Numbered from the stretch's first letter, positions 23,925 to 37,964 are shown. The stretch: DNA of 64,000 nt from Podocnemis expansa (GCA_007922195.1 ML682028.1:19326183-19390182), one strand, 5' to 3'. Notes: generated from the letters alone by a model not told the origin. Program-made: numbers and translations.

Positions 23925-24240
23925 GGGGTTGCTCGGACATTGTGGGTCGTGCGCTTCAAGCTTTGGCAGCCAGCTCAAGCACGACTCTCCTGCCTCCAAA
24001 ATCCAGTTTCCTGGTGTCTCTCAGCCGGACTTTCCATCCCGCAGGCCGCGGGGCTTGGGGCCCTGAGACCCGTCTTGGTGAGCTTGCCCTGACTGACTGC
24101 ACCTTCTAGGTGCTAACAGCAACAACAACTGGTCAGCTTTATTCGGATCTGCTTTACTCTGCTCCACACAAACCTTCACCCCTCCAACCACCACGCCTTG
24201 CATTCACTGCCTGCTGCCTTTTTACCAATTAAAGCATCTG
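23925..24240 (-). mobile_element. Repeat copy 2, possibly an LTR; inverse homologue of 15143-15627
   Basis: GACATTGTGGGTCGTGCGCT, CAAGCTTTGGCAGCCAGC, GGTGAGCTTGCCCTGAC, CCTTCTAGGTGCTAACAGCA and GCCTGCTGCCTTTTTA align with the reverse complement of copy 1. The copies differ at many positions, so they are separate old insertions, not a recent duplication. Confidence 0.6.
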
Positions 24241-24309
24241 AGCCAAAGACTGCTAGCCAAACAGGAAGCCTGCCAAACAGGTAGTGGGGCCACTGGACAA
24301 CTGAGATGC

Positions 24310-24760
24310 TAAAGGAGCACTCAAGGAAGATAAGACCATTACAAACAAACTAAACAAATTCTTCACATTAATCTTCACAGCTGAGGATATGAGAGACATG
24401 CCCACATCTAAGCCATTCTGTTTAGTGGACAGATCTGAGGAATTGACTCTGATTGAGATGTCTTTAGAGGAGGATTTGAAACAAATGGATAGATTAAATA
24501 GTAATAGGTTACGAGGACCAAATGGTATCCAACCAAGTTCTGAAGGAATTCAAATGTGAAATTGCAGAGCTAGTAATTGTGGTATGTAACTTCTCCTTTA
24601 AATCAGCTTCAGATGACTGGAGGAGAGGTAATGTGATGCCAATTTTTTAAAAAGACTTCAGAAGCAATCCCAGCAATAACAGACTGGTAAGCTTAACTTC
24701 AGTACCAGACTAATTGATTGATTCTATAATAAAGGACGGCATTATCAGACACATGGATCC
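24310..24760 (+). pseudogene. CR1 LINE ORF2 fragment (RT N-terminal side)
   Basis: AAATTCTTCACATTAATCTT, GATTGAGATGTCTTTAGAGG, AAATTGCAGAGCTAGTAATT, GATGACTGGAGGAGAGGTAA, ATGTGATGCCAATTTTT and AGACTGGTAAGCTTAACTTC follow the CR1 RT region. The frame is broken by stops and indels. Confidence 0.85.
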
Positions 24761-26204
24761 ACCCAGCTGTTCACTACTAGTCCCCTGATGCATCGTGTTT
24801 AAAGTGAGCAACGTGTCCCCCGCATGGAGGAGCCAGCACTAGGTCTGTCCTTGAAGCCCCATGAGATAGATGCATTTTATCAGTGTTCTCATGGGCTGGG
24901 CCATGTAGGAAGGCTGTAGTTGCAAGTTCCAGGTGCACAGCAGTTTAGGAGGGTGATGCTATGGTGGATACAGTGGGGATTTCAACTGGTCCTTCCACAC
25001 CCCATTGCAAGGAGTGGACCCACTGGTGAGCTACACCATTGTGGCTCTGCTGGGCAGGAAGTGGGGCAGAATTCATGGGGACCATCCGTGTTGGGTACAA
25101 GCACCACCTCTATGCTGCCAGATCCACCACTTAATAGGGCTTCTTCACTGCCATTACACAACAGATATGAAGGATGCTGAGCTGGTGAAGCCATCACTCT
25201 GTAGATCCACAGGCTGTTCCCACCACCAAAAAAGTGAGGGTGCAAAAGCTGCTCAGCCCTGACAAAGAAACCCATTCCTTCCTCAGCCTGGCTGCTGGCT
25301 TGTGCTGGGGCCAGGATCAGACCTTGGTCTGTGCCGTGCCAAACTGTTGGCCTGCAGATGAAGACCTGCTGGCCAACCTGTTAGATTCACATTCCCTATG
25401 TTTCCCTGGCAGTGTAAAGAGCTGGAAACTGAGTGAACCGTCAATGAAATCTGCTCTGCAGGAAGCTGACAGGAAAGCCAGGCACAAGACCGCTTCCCCT
25501 CTGCATGGGAATGGCAGGTAGATTTCTCAAACCCTGGGCTCAGCACAGAAGTAGCATGTGAGCGGAAGAAAAATCTGTCTTTCCAGTCTGTCACCTTAGC
25601 AGAGATGAGATGTGCTGGAGGGAGACTGGAAGGAAAGGCTGTCGGATGCACCATCTACTGGATTTTCAGGGTATGAGCAAGAATTCAGGCTGCTGAAACC
25701 TAGGCTGACAGATGCATGGTCAAAGGATAACCAGCTGAAATCAACAGGAGTTTTGCCAGTGAGCTGAACGGGAGCGGGATCAGTCACTAACTCTGTTAGA
25801 AGAATGAAACTGTCTGGGAATCTCCTAACAGCAGAGGCAGCAGGCTTCATCCACATAAAAGCCATGATGGAGAGGGAGGTTTAAATCTGCTTATGGAGAG
25901 CAAGGGGCTAATTCCATTCTGCTATGAGAGCTGAGTGGTGCATGATCACTGGGGCAGAATGGCTTCTTTGCTTAGCTAATGAGTCTAATGTTATCAATTT
26001 TATGAGCAGAGTGGGAAGAAATCACCCTGAAGCCTACAGCCATCCAGCTTATATTTAAAGGGGCACAAAAGGAGTTTTTCCAAATGACTTCTATGTCTTT
26101 GTAGAGAAATCCCTTGGATCCTTGGAAATGAGCCTTCTTCTAAGCCAATGGTGGCTGGAGGTGCTTGGAAAATTCAACCATATTCCAGAGGACAAATGCA
26201 TGAC
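24761..26204. other. Non-coding, no recognised feature
   Basis: Nothing identified. Overlapping short ORFs at 24.9-25.7 kb carry no domain features. Confidence 0.4.
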
Positions 26205-26355
26205 AACATTATTATTGTAGATTTTATATGGCTATGGCATACAAGTTCAAGGCCCCATTGTGCTCCGTGCTGTATAAATATATAGAAAGATGCCCTGGGG
26301 TGCTGTATAAATATGGAGAGAGATGCCCTGCAGAGCTTATAAACTTAAAGTATCT
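26205..26355 (+). repeat. Old amniote interspersed repeat with internal duplication
   Basis: ATTATTATTGTAG, GGCCCCATTGTGCTCCGTGC and CTGCAGAGCTTATAAACTTA follow the module. The segment TGCTGTATAAATAT...AGATGCCCTG occurs twice (around 26267-26295 and 26301-26330). Confidence 0.55.
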
Positions 26356-29300
26356 CACGCCATATCAAGCGAGTTTTTTAACCAAACCCCATTAACCTAG
26401 AAGTACACCTGACAGCAGACCCCCATTCAGATTTCAAACCTCGACAAATCAGTGGGTGAGCCCAAAAGCATTTACGTCTCAGCTCAGCCTAGAGGGAGAT
26501 AGTATAAACGGCCGTAGCCCCGCTGAAGTCATTGCCAGTTTCCACCAGCTGAAGACCTGGCAGGGGGAGTCTTTTGAAAGACAGGGGTCTCTGAAAAGCA
26601 CCGTTTTTGCTCCGATACAGGTGCTCAGAAAGGCAATTTGTTCCGTTTGCCCAGCAGATGTTATTGGGCAGCTGCCAGGCTTTCAGCCCCTGAGGTATTG
26701 ATGACAGGAATGTTGAAAGTCCAGGAGCAGACACCGTTGGAGCAATATATATAATGTGGGTTTAAGGAATGGTGAGATAAATGCTACTTTTTATATGAAA
26801 AGGAGGACGTCTTGGAAGGCTCCGAGGGGCAGCTGAATCGTAACCTGTGTTTGAGTGGAAACGTGTCTAGGATGCAGAATGTTTTCCATAACACAGGCTG
26901 GTTTGTGTGGGTTTACCTGGGCAGGAAGCGCTGGGTAAAGTGATACCCCACAAAGCACAGGGATGCTTCTCCGACACCCCCTTTCCTAAATCTGATAGCT
27001 GCAGGCGCTTATTGATGAGATAAACATCCACTCTGCTGCAACTCCTGTGTGCAGGGAACATGTGTGGAAATGATTAGCTGTGACATTTCAGCAGAAAATG
27101 AAGAAAGCATAATGGGCCAAGCTCTCCTCCCAGTGCAAATTCAGAGTCACTCCACGCACCACATAGGAATTGCTCCGAGTTTGCACCAGTATCACTGGGT
27201 GCTGAATTTGCCTGTTTCTGCTCTTTTTTAGCTTCCACTGAAACATTGTGGTGTTTTGAGACTTCCAGCTGTGTTCCTGGTGAGAATCAAGACACCCACA
27301 GAATAAGCGTTCTGGAAGAGCTATTAGGCAGTTACAATGTCTGCTCGCTACCGATCTGTGCAAGCTATGAAATCAGGAGCCAGTGAGCGACTGCACCACC
27401 AATCCTCTGATCTACCCAGCCCTCCGAGACTTTCTAGCTATATGGTCAAGACCTGAGTTTTAAACATGAGGCTCTATTCCTGCAGATGCAAGTGACTGCA
27501 ACTGCAGTTTTATCCCCTCAGCACCCCAGTGAATAATAACTGATATGTGCACTGAAGGTATCATGAGACTCCCACTGACTCTAGTGACCACAGGCTCACA
27601 CATCAACCAGCACATCACAGATTTAGACATCTACGTGTCCTAATCTTGCACCCCCAAAAGTAGATGGTGTGACATTTCTGGGGAAATCCATCCCTATGGT
27701 CACCAGGGATAAAGTTTGTGCACCATGTAACAGTGACTCAGCAAGCAGGCTTATTCTTCTGGCTAGCATATGCAGGGGCACTCTAGACACCTGCCTCTTA
27801 AAGATGGCTGTGCAAAGTTTAAACTTCCCTAGATTTCCAGGTGAGGTGAAAGCCACATTGATCTGTGAATTCACTGTCAGGCTGTGCAGGATTTAACATG
27901 ATCATAACGAAATTGTGACTCACCAGTGCTAAACGGCTAACCAATCTAAATGGTTTCTTGTGTCCATTAGATTGGGGATCATTTGGACGCTTTCTTCTGG
28001 GAGTGAGGACAGCTCAGGGTCAAAAATCACTGAACATTCTTCATTCAAAAATGAACATTTTCTTTTCAAAAACAGGAATCTTCACATGTTCAAGTTTTGG
28101 AAATTCTTCGTTTTTCTCACCCAAAGAGACCCCCAAAACACTGCTCCAGACATTTTGGGTTTGTTTTTTGTTTGTTTTTTTTTATCTTCTGCCCTGTCCT
28201 TTTTTTCAGGGGCAAAAGGGAAGTGGGGGAGAAAAGGGAGGGAAAGACCCTGCAAAACAAACATTTTGAAACTTTTCCATAAAACTTTCTGAGTCATCCT
28301 AAAACTGATCTCTGCTTGGAACCTGAACTCTCTGCCATTTCCCCATCAGCTCTAGCCATGATTTGAATGGAGAGGACAAATGTCCTCTTACAAGTAAGTA
28401 GAGGCCTCCATCCTCAGATTCTGTTTCAGGTCCTCTTGGATCTTCCCCTCATTCTAATAATTGGGTGCAGGTTCTTCTGGAGTGGGGTGAAAATCTTGGC
28501 ACGCCTGAGTCGAAGAGAGCAGTCTGTCTTTAATGAAACCCCAAACATCAGTGTCCTCAGAATGTCATCTGCACAAGGAACAACATTTTGTGCAGCCGTC
28601 GAGATACTCTGAGTAGGGAAGGTTCTGCACAAAACCTTCTTCTGCTCTCTTGCATCTTCAGAGCTTTGTGTGGACTAAGAAGAGCAGTTGCATTTATTGT
28701 GAATGTGGTGGAACTATGTCCTGACCAGGAAGGCATTGCAAGGGGTATATGTGACACGGTGGGCAGTCAGGGGTTAAAGTAAACTGGAACACCCTGGAAC
28801 ATACTTCCGGGGCCCACAAATCTGACGGGGCAGAGTTCTGGGGCCCAGATGCCAGAATCTAGAAAAATTGGTCCCGCACATGCATGAACAGGGCCTGGAC
28901 AATAGAGGAAGGGGGCCAGAGATTAGGAAGGTATACTTTAACCACTGTGATGAATTGCAGAGCCTTTCACCTTTAAGTCACTGGTTCACATCAGCCTACG
29001 TGAGCAGCAAGGGTGACTAGGGGTGGGGGTTGTTAAGTAGCCTGGATTGTAGATCTCTGTGGACAAGTGTCCATCTCACCATGTCTCTGGCATTAACTGA
29101 CATCCTTGAGCTCAGTTCCCGATGCAAGCCGAGAGAAAGGCTGTCACTTTGCAGGCTGTTGAAATGGCTGTTCTTGAGCAGAGGAGGTTGGCTTCCAGAT
29201 CACTTTTGTTGGTGCTGGGGCTTGGCGTTGTTTCCTTTCTTGTTGCTGCTGGAGTCTGAACCTTGCAGGCTGGCTGATAGGGAATGCCATTCCCAGAGAT

Positions 29301-31152
29301 TGAGAAGCCCCGGCGAGTGCCAGCTATTTCTCCTCTTGTAGGCCCAAGGCATTGCCACATGTCAAACACCAGCAGGGCTGCCTCTCTGCTGAAATGGCAC
29401 ACCGCCCACCGTGCTACTCCCTAGGGTATGTCCTTTCCAGCAGGACCAGTTGGTCAATGAAAGACCATTGTTTGGTGTACTTCTCCCCCAGGGCAAATAT
29501 TTTGTTGCAAAGAAGAGGAGATGTCCAAGACCAGCCGGTTGCCAGAACCATGCAGGCAGCCTGTGGTCTGTCCTTGCTCCCCCCAGTTGGACTCTCCAGC
29601 TGGAAGATATGGGGGTGGCTGCATGGAGACAGGTTACAGGCATTACGGCAGTATCCTTCACTCAGAGCTGATCTTACTTAATCAGTGTCTTTAAAAGCTC
29701 CCTTCTCTGCCTGAAGAATTATATGCCGAGGGAGTAGGGAATATTTTAAGATGAGTAATATTCTACTTGACTTGGGTTCCTGCCTTAAGGACATGATCTT
29801 TAACACAGCTGGGGTCCGTTGTCCTAATTTCCATTTCAGCGAGCCAGAGCAGAGAGACAGCCTGGTACCCAAAATACTTTTCCACTTCATGCCGCAGCAG
29901 CGAAAGGGAAATATTTTCACAGTGCCTTTCTTCAGCCCTCTGCAATTTCCCAGTTTCATTTTCTGAACTGATGAAAGAAAAGTCCACGGGAATGGGAAGG
30001 GGATTTTATCCTAGGCTATTTCTCTGGAGAAACGACCTGCTCATTAGACAGAGACCAGGCCTGTCTAGTGGATGAATATTGGCCTTATTCAATTACATGT
30101 ATTCATAGATGGTGCATGTTTTTGTTTTTATAAAAACCCTAAAACTACAGGCATCTACTGAGTTTCCCTCACCCAGGGTTCGTGCAGCTGGGCTGTCCTG
30201 TAACCTGCCATTGTTGCAAGATAGTGATCTTATGAAAGGCCTGGTCTATGCTTACCCTGGCTGGGAGCTGGCAGCCCTCGCAGTTTATGAAGCCTGTGTT
30301 CATTCTGCGGCTGCCGTTGCGGCAAGAGATGTTTTCCTGGACACATCTGCCATCCACGCTTTCTGTCACTGAAGAATGAGGCGAGAAGGATGAATGGAAT
30401 TTTTCCCCCAAAGGATAGGCGAGGCCAGCCTAATTTCCACCCGTACACCGACCTGTCATGTTTTCCATTGGCTGCCTTTCTGTTACCGATTGGGTTTCGT
30501 GCGCTGGGAATCAGTGAAAAGGCAGCCAGGAGCCCTCCTGCCTCACATCAGCGCATGGCTTGTCCGTACCACTGGATCGTGATGGGCCAAAGTTCTGTCT
30601 GTTAGGTGTTTTCAGGGTTAAATTGCTATCGCCAAGTGCAAAAGGCACATCCTCTCTCTCCCCCAACCTTATTTAGACCTTATTTATCATCACCGTATGT
30701 CATCAGGAGCGGGGAGGGCTGTAAATGCCCTGTGCTTAACAACAAACAGGGCATTTGGTTTTAGGCAAGGCTTGTTTTCCAGTTGGCCATTCACCAATTG
30801 ATACACAGGGCTAATACTTAACTAAGGCAGCCAGTATTGCTCTATATATGTACCTTAAATACACTGGCTTGCTGTCAGTCATCTCTGTGCTGTTCTCATG
30901 AAGTTTCAGTGTCCTACAGGACCCAGGAGATAGCAGTTTCCCCCTCCAGGGCGTGTTTACCCTGCTGTTTCTCCAGGGGGAAACACACTCCCTTTGTACA
31001 GAGTAAAGCATTTGAGCCCTACCAGCACCCATCTTAAGATCTAAGAGTCTCCAGAATGGAGTTTCCACAATAGGGTTTTTGGCTCAGGCTTTGTGACAAT
31101 CAGGTGAATTCACCTGGTAAATTGTAGGCTGCCTGCGACAATGTTTTCAGTT
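26356..31152. other. Long non-coding stretch, no recognised gene
   Basis: At 27113-27195 GGGCCAAGCTCTCCTCCCAG and GTTTGCACCAGTATCACTGG suggest an old palindromic repeat. A T/A-rich tract lies at 28155-28210. At 28752 TGTGACACGGTGGGC could be an LTR-type start, but I cannot close it. No exon identified. Confidence 0.4.
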
Positions 31153-31390
31153 AGGAGGCAGTGTTGTCTAGTGGATAGAGCATGGGGCTGGCACTCAAGA
31201 TAACTGGCTCTACCACTGACTTGTTAGATGACCTTGGCTTACTCCCTTCCTCTCTCTGGGACTTTTTTATCCTTCCGTCTTTTTACCGTCCTGTCTGCTG
31301 CAGCTGGGACCGTCTCTTTCTGTATGTGTGTACAGGGCTTCGCGCAGTGAGGTCCTGATACCAGTCAGGGCCTCTAGGCTCCATCATAAT
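31153..31390 (+). repeat. MIR/CORE-SINE
   Basis: GGCAGTGTTGTCTAGTGGAT, AGAGCATGGGGCTGGCACTC, CTCTACCACTGACTTG, GATGACCTTGGC, then GTACAGGGCTTCGCGCAGTG and GGTCCTGATACCAGTCAGGG. Head and body are clear. The last part is the reverse amniote module. Confidence 0.7.
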
Positions 31391-34300
31391 GGAAGTATAG
31401 AGTACACTGGTAACAGTCATATATAGCAAGCATCGCTCTGATTAGAGATGAGCAAAAGGAAAAATCCTCAAAAAGTTCCCTTGAAAAAAGCAAGAGGATG
31501 CTGTATTCCCCAGTCAGAACAGGTTGCTCTCATAGGATGTCTGCAGCTGTCATACCAGCGTCTGGTTTGACCAGCAGGGCTGCGAGAACCAACTTCCCAG
31601 AGAGATCTGGGCACAGATCTGGGAAGGTGGGACAGGAGGGTGCAAGAGCCACCTGTAAAGATGAAACGGAGCTGTTCTAACGCTGCAAAGAGGTTTGCGT
31701 TGTGATCCAGCATGTGGGGGGAGGTTTGCTTGCTACCAAGTTTTCTCCTTGCTTATTTCTAACCTGCACGGCACCTTCTCAAAGCATTTGCCAGTGGATC
31801 TGTTGTAATGACTTGGAATAGAGCATTGACACGAGCTAGCCCTAGACAGTTGGAAAGGCATGTCAGTGTTTCATAGGCCCTGTACTGCTATCAGCTCTTC
31901 TTCAGTTCAGTATCAGGTTTGGGGTCTGAGTTTCAGACTGTGTCACTGAAGTTTGGGGTGGCCACGCTTGGGAGGACGTGGGCCGTCACGAAATCCCAGG
32001 TAGCCTTGGATGTGTTCTAACAGAGTCAGACTTTGGTAATTTGGAGAGAAACATTGCAGGTGACTCAACCAATTTATCTGTTCATCTTTAAGGTGCCAAA
32101 AAACTTGTTTTAGTCAATTTATCACATTTCTCCTGTGGGACTGAAATGTTTCTTGAGCTCCTTATGGGAAACAAGAGTATTGCCAATGAGAACTAGCTGG
32201 CTGGGACGACCTCTTTGGGTTCTGCCTCCTGGTGTGATGCCACAGCAGCTCCTACCAGTAGAAGGGCACGTGTGGCTCGTCCCCTTCGTTGCCCATCACA
32301 GTGCTTCTGGCAGGGCGCAATCAGAGACCCCCTCCGCCCAGGGTTCGCTGCTGGGGGGTTAAAGGCGAGGTGCTGAAGTAGGGATCCGAAGGTGACGGCT
32401 GAGAACAGTTTTGTGCTGGCTTACTAAAAGCAATTCAGTAAACGCTTTCGCTTAGTCACTGCTAGCAGTTTTAGGGCCTTTAAAGTCAGTTAAATAAATA
32501 GAGGGGTGGGGTTCTCCCTGCTCGCTATGACACTTCTCTCCTATAGGGCTCCCACACTACTCTGGTACTGCCTGGAAACCCCATCACCCAGAGAGAGGGA
32601 CAAACAGATTGACTGACTGGAGGGAGCTTGGACAAGAGATGGAAAGGGAGAAATGTTGGCTCACCCCCTTCCTGGCAATGAGGTCTAGTCGTTGCACTAA
32701 GGCGTGGTGGAAGCCCCACTGCTTGGCACATTTAAAACTAACATGGACAAAACAGGAGAGCTGCATTTCTTAAATGTGATTTCTAGGGAATTTTTTGTAT
32801 GGCCACAACAGCCTGCAAAGCATGGGTGGGGATGGGGATTGCCCTATGCAATGGCCCTTTCCTCGTTGAATAGTGACTGCCAAGGGCAGAAAAATCCACC
32901 TCCTTTGTGTTTGTGCTGGTGCCACCAGCAGGGATTGGCGCCACCTCGGGGGCTCTGGGCAGCCATGGGGCTTGTGTGTCTTGCACCGGAGGCAGCTGTA
33001 GTGCTCAGTTCCCACAGGTCTTCCCTGCTCCCACCTGGCTGGGACCCAGAACACCTGGGGCTCCTCAGGCAGCTGGTAGGTTCCCAACACACTTTCCTAG
33101 GGTGGGATCTCATGAAGGGCTGTGAGAAGCAGGGCAGTTTGTTGTAAGAATCCCTGCTCTGGTGAGAGCATGGGAGGGAAACAATGCTACCTCACCCAAG
33201 AGTGGCTTTTAATAACCCTCAGCCATCCTGTGATACAGAGAGGGGATGCTAAGGCTGGGGTTCTTTAAAAGGCAAGTTTCCAGCAAATTTCACCGGGACA
33301 CCAATCCCCCTGTAGTGTCTTCAGAAATACCAGACTGGAGGTTTAACCACCCAGGGTATTTCCATGGCAAACATTGGAGAACTTCACATTTCACAGCTAT
33401 CCTCGGGCTGGGACGGGCTGAAGGACCTGCTGCTAGAAGGACACCAAGCTAGCAGATCTTACACTCGGGGATGTGGCTCAGAATTCAGAGGGAAGAAGGA
33501 AATCCTGTGCTTATTTGCTAGACTTGTACAGAGCAATGGATGATTTGAAAAGTTATGTTCCCACCCAACATGGTCTGCTCTTGTCTTACAGCACTGGCAG
33601 GAAACACCAAGAGCAGCCTAGGGAGTCAGTGCCTTGTGCTATAGCAAAATGAACAACTGCCCAGGTGGCTCCAGTTATGGCCTTTCCCAAGACAGCAACA
33701 CAAGGGAGTTTCCTCGGCCTAAATGAGCAAGTAGAGCTTAAAAACAAGTCCACAGATGACAGGTGCGAGGCAAGTTACCATTACTGAGTGCTCACTGGGC
33801 CTGATTTGCTAGACAGATATTTGGAATCAGGGAAGATGGTGATGTAAGAGACCTATGAGGTCATCTTCACGTGCCCAGGCCAGTGCAAGATTGTTCCCTA
33901 GCATATATTGCTCAGTGTTTGGTCTGGTTTCAGATGCTCACATAGCAGGGTGGTGCAATCAGGACAGTTTTAGCTGCAGAGATTCCCATCCTAGTCATTA
34001 GAGGTGGGAAGGGATTCTTTTTAGCAGCTGGTCCGTCCTTGACCACAAGAGGATTGTTTGCTGCAGGGTATTTTCTCTGGTCCTGACACTGTACTGACAC
34101 AGGCTTTGTCCTGCATACTTTTAAACCCCTCCTTCTGCCATACGCCCGTGGATATGGGCTTGAGTCTCTTCCCTGTCCTCAAACATCTTTATGTCTGAGT
34201 AAGGAGCTCTCTGGCCCGACACAGTCAGTTCCATTCAAGAAGACCCCTCCTAAAAAATCAGGTATGTTTTCCAGTTGCAGCTTAATCCAGCGAAGCTATG

Positions 34301-36477
34301 AGTCTAATAGAATGGGGATTAGAAGCCACTGGCCTGTATTTATATTCTCACACACCTGCATGAATCAGTGTAGCTCAGAGCAGCTTTTTAAGAGAGGCTT
34401 CTCCGTGAAATAAAATGTACAGCCCTTGAGCAGAAAGAGGAGAAGCTACAAAGACATCTGTGAGGACACAGGGCTATACAAGTAGACCCTGGGTACCCTG
34501 AGAGGAATTGTTTAATGGCTGTTGAGTTGTAGTGAATACATGCCACCATGGACACACAGCAAAAAGCTGCCAAATCTCCAGCTTAGTGAAGAGAAACCTG
34601 AGAGTGGGACAAACCCTGTTTCAGAGCTGCTGAGCCCAGATCAGAGTAAGGAGCTGAACTTTAACAAATGCGAGGTCCGAGATCTACGTACAAAGTTGTG
34701 GACATGCAGTTTGGAAATGGTGGGGCAAGTGCCAAACTAGCCATTTGCGTGTGCAGTGCAACAGATTATGTGAACAAATGAAGTGTGCATGTGTGGGCAT
34801 TTTTGCATGTGCAAGGGAGACACCACTGTTTAAAACAAAATGTGGCTCTTTATATTTTATTTGCCTGCAGTTTCCTTCCTCTAATGTGGGAAAGTAGCAA
34901 ACGTCCTTCAGACAGAGGTGGTGGATCTGAGCTTTTTCTCCATTGCTCACAGTCTTGACTGACAGGAGGCAGACGGTGGTCTGCTTCCATTCCATCACGA
35001 CACACACTATGGAGTTAGGTTTTTGATCCATGCTGAATTCAGGGTATTTGCCTGAGATTAACTTTGCAGGTGGAAATGATGGAGTCACAACAGAAGAAAT
35101 GGGCGGCAGCCCTAACAGAAACACAAAAAGTCCATACGTAGCAACCATTCTGCAGGCACCATAATTCAACACTTTGCCCCACTCTGGGCGGAGTCAATTG
35201 GTGACGCAGCCCAAGGAGCCATCTCTGTCTGAAGAGCAAAAGGACCGTTGGACAGAAGCGAGCGGTGACAATAAATGCCTGTGCCTTAATGAACCAGATG
35301 TTGTAGAGTCGGTCTTGCTGCTGAAGGTTCTTTCTTAACGCTTCCGCCTATAAAATGCTGCGAATCCAGAAGGGAATATTATTTAACATGCTGGAGAGGA
35401 TGCTGTCTGAGCTATTTACCAAGGGAAATTTTTCTTCAAACAAAGGGTCCAATTCTTAGCTGACTGAGGAAGGCTAAATCTGGTAGTTCTTTGAATTGTC
35501 CATTAGAAGAAGGGGAATTGCATGAGGAGGAGGTACTGCTTCCCATGCTTCATCAGACAGAATTCCCTTTGTTTCTGAGCATGTTCACCTCTTCATATTA
35601 TGAACTTGCTGCAGATATGTCCTTCTCTTTTAACCCAGTGCTTAACATGCATACAATATCCAGACTGAGATTGTCTGAAACGATCAATAGCGCTTCCTGC
35701 TTTCCAGTTTGCCTAGGAGTCCTGCTAACCCGACATTCCATTCTTGCACCCAGTTCCTCCGAAGCTCAGGACCAGGCAACTGGCTGCATCTCATTTCTTT
35801 GGAGTTGGAGATGGCATTTTAGGAAAGTGGAGGCTGTTGCTAGTGATAAGACGCATTGGCAGAACATTAGGGAAATATTTCAATATGCATATAAACTGGG
35901 GAAGTGGGGAGCGGCATCCTATTTTTTTTTTTAATTTAAAAGAGAACATCATTTTTAAAAAGGGGTAAATACACAGTAAATTAGGTGTCCAGACAGAAGC
36001 AACGTTAAAACCTCTCTCTCTGCAAGCTGTGATAATTGGCAAGCGTCCCCATTTTTTAGCAATGACATATGTAGGGTTTTTGGTGGGAACGGGGTGGCGG
36101 GGGTGAGGTTCTCAGGATGTCTGTGTTCGAGTTATGGGTCACTGTGAGTCTAGGCAGTCTCTGACAGTACTGGGTCCCTCTTTTCTCCCTCCTCTCCTCC
36201 AGTCACATGCTGGAGTCATCCTGCCTCATGTGTAAGGTGAAGAGGTTTCATCATTTTTATCTCAGTACAATGGGCTAGAAAAGAGACTAAGACCTACCTC
36301 GCCTAGTGCTCTCTGGCTTGCTCCAGAAGAAAAATACTGCTTTTCTTGCCATAAACTGTGATAAATCCTTTTGTGCCATTGTCTCAAATGACAGTGTGTG
36401 CGATTGGAGTTTCTTTCCCAGCCTTATCCCGGCACCAAAAACATCAAGGGTTTTGCATATGAACAGTGTAGAAATGG
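31391..36477. other. Long non-coding stretch, no recognised gene
   Basis: No repeat family or exon was recognised. Spurious ORFs reach 162 codons (minus strand, 34684-35172) without protein features. Poly-T/A at 35920-35960. Confidence 0.4.
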
Positions 36478-36535
36478 GTTGGGCTCAAGCAGTAAAGGTG
36501 CATGCTTTCAGTTCTGCAGGTTCTTGGGTGTGTTG
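36478..36535 (+). repeat. tRNA-derived SINE head fragment
   Basis: GGGCTCAAGCAGTAAAGGTG, CATGCTTTCAGTTCTGCAGG and TTCTTGGGTG resemble the head at 21440-21515. Confidence 0.4.
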
Positions 36536-37494
36536 GCCAAGATAGTAGCTGTCACATATAGATGCAGTTGTTGAAGTTGGTAGAGTTACGTTGGTGGACA
36601 GTGTTTGTAAGAGAAGAGTTGTAATCCGTAATATACACTGTGGTATAGACATATACAGAGTAAGGCCACATGTTGTACAAAAACATGTACAAATTGTCAG
36701 ACACGGTCCCTGCCTCAAATTTTTTACAGTCTATGCCGGGGTGGACAAAATTGGCTCAAAGCTAGGTGCCAGCCATTTTAGTTTTGGGTGCCAGAGGATG
36801 TTCCTCCATCACATTTCTGCAGTGGAACTAGTTGACAGGCTACTAAAACTGGCTGCCATGGTGACCAGAAACATAGATATGTCAAGGTCTGATTTAAGCA
36901 GACAAGACAGACAAAGGACAGGATAAACGTCTTGCTCGGGGCTACAAAGCCTAGAACAGACACATGAGTGTGCTCTATTGCCATCTTCTCCACTCACAAA
37001 ACAATTTACTTTCTTTCCTCTTTTAGGCCAGTGTGAGCTACGTAGTTGAAACCAGAGTGGCTCTGGAAGGGAAGTCTCCATCAGCTCTGACTCTTCTTTT
37101 GCTCCTCACATGGATTCAGAGGGTACCCAGCAAAATCTAAATCAGATTCATTGCTTTAGTGCAGCTTGGGGGGTGGAGAACCTTTTAAAATGCAGACTGC
37201 AGACCTGACAGACAGCTGCTGTGGATTACCATTTGATTCCTCCTCCATCTGTGGACCACTGGCATGGTATGCAGCTCAAAAGTGTGGCTGTCTGGACACA
37301 CCATGTCTGCTCCCCAGTGTGCCTCAGGAAGCCTGAGATGCTTGTTTATTGGGTAGCAGCTGCCAGTCAGACATTAGGAAGCTTGGATCTGGAGTGTAAG
37401 GTGCAATCCAACGCCTGTGTGAATAGCCCTCATGGGGTATCCCATAATCTCCCTGGTCCTGTGTGCCAGTAGGTGTCACAATGACTAGTTCTTA
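36536..37494. other. Non-coding, no recognised feature
   Basis: Nothing identified. Confidence 0.4.
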
Positions 37495-37665
37495 TGCTGT
37501 ACTTTTCATCTGTAAAGCACCAAGCCCTTTACAAAGGAGGTCGGTGTCATGTCCCTGTTTTACAGATAGGTAAATTGAGGCACAGAGCAGCAGAAGTGAC
37601 TTGCCCAGAGTTAGCCAGCAGGCCATTGGCAGAACTGAGACAAGAACACAGCTGTCCTAGGGGCC
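37495..37665 (-). repeat. MIR/CORE-SINE, minus strand
   Basis: CCCTTTACAAAGGAGGTCGG, TGTTTTACAGATAGGTAAAT, TGAGGCACAGAGCAGCAGAA, GTGACTTGCCCAGAGTTAG and GGCCATTGGCAGAACTGAGA are the reverse complement of the MIR tail and CORE. Confidence 0.8.
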
Positions 37666-37964
37666 TGTCTAAGGGACTCATTCCACAGGGAAAGCCGGCC
37701 AGGCCAATCTAGTCGTGTGTCAATCAAAGGCCAGACAAGCCTGCTTCTTCCATTAAAAAATGGTGCACCCGAGTAATTCAAAACTGTCCTCCAATGTGAG
37801 CTATGTCACCCTCTGTACACCCCTAGCTGTGTAATTTAATTTCTCCTCTCCCTCTGCTCTAGTCTGCATTGTACACAAACAGGCAGTGAACCAGTTGCTT
37901 TTTAAAAGGGGCCAGCATAATCCAGAGATTAAAGCTACAGATGTTGGGGGGATCAGGACCCTTA

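Noticed and set aside
34684..35172. 162-codon open frame on the minus strand
   Set aside because: An N-terminal hydrophobic stretch looks like a signal peptide, but no further conserved features or splice sites support it.
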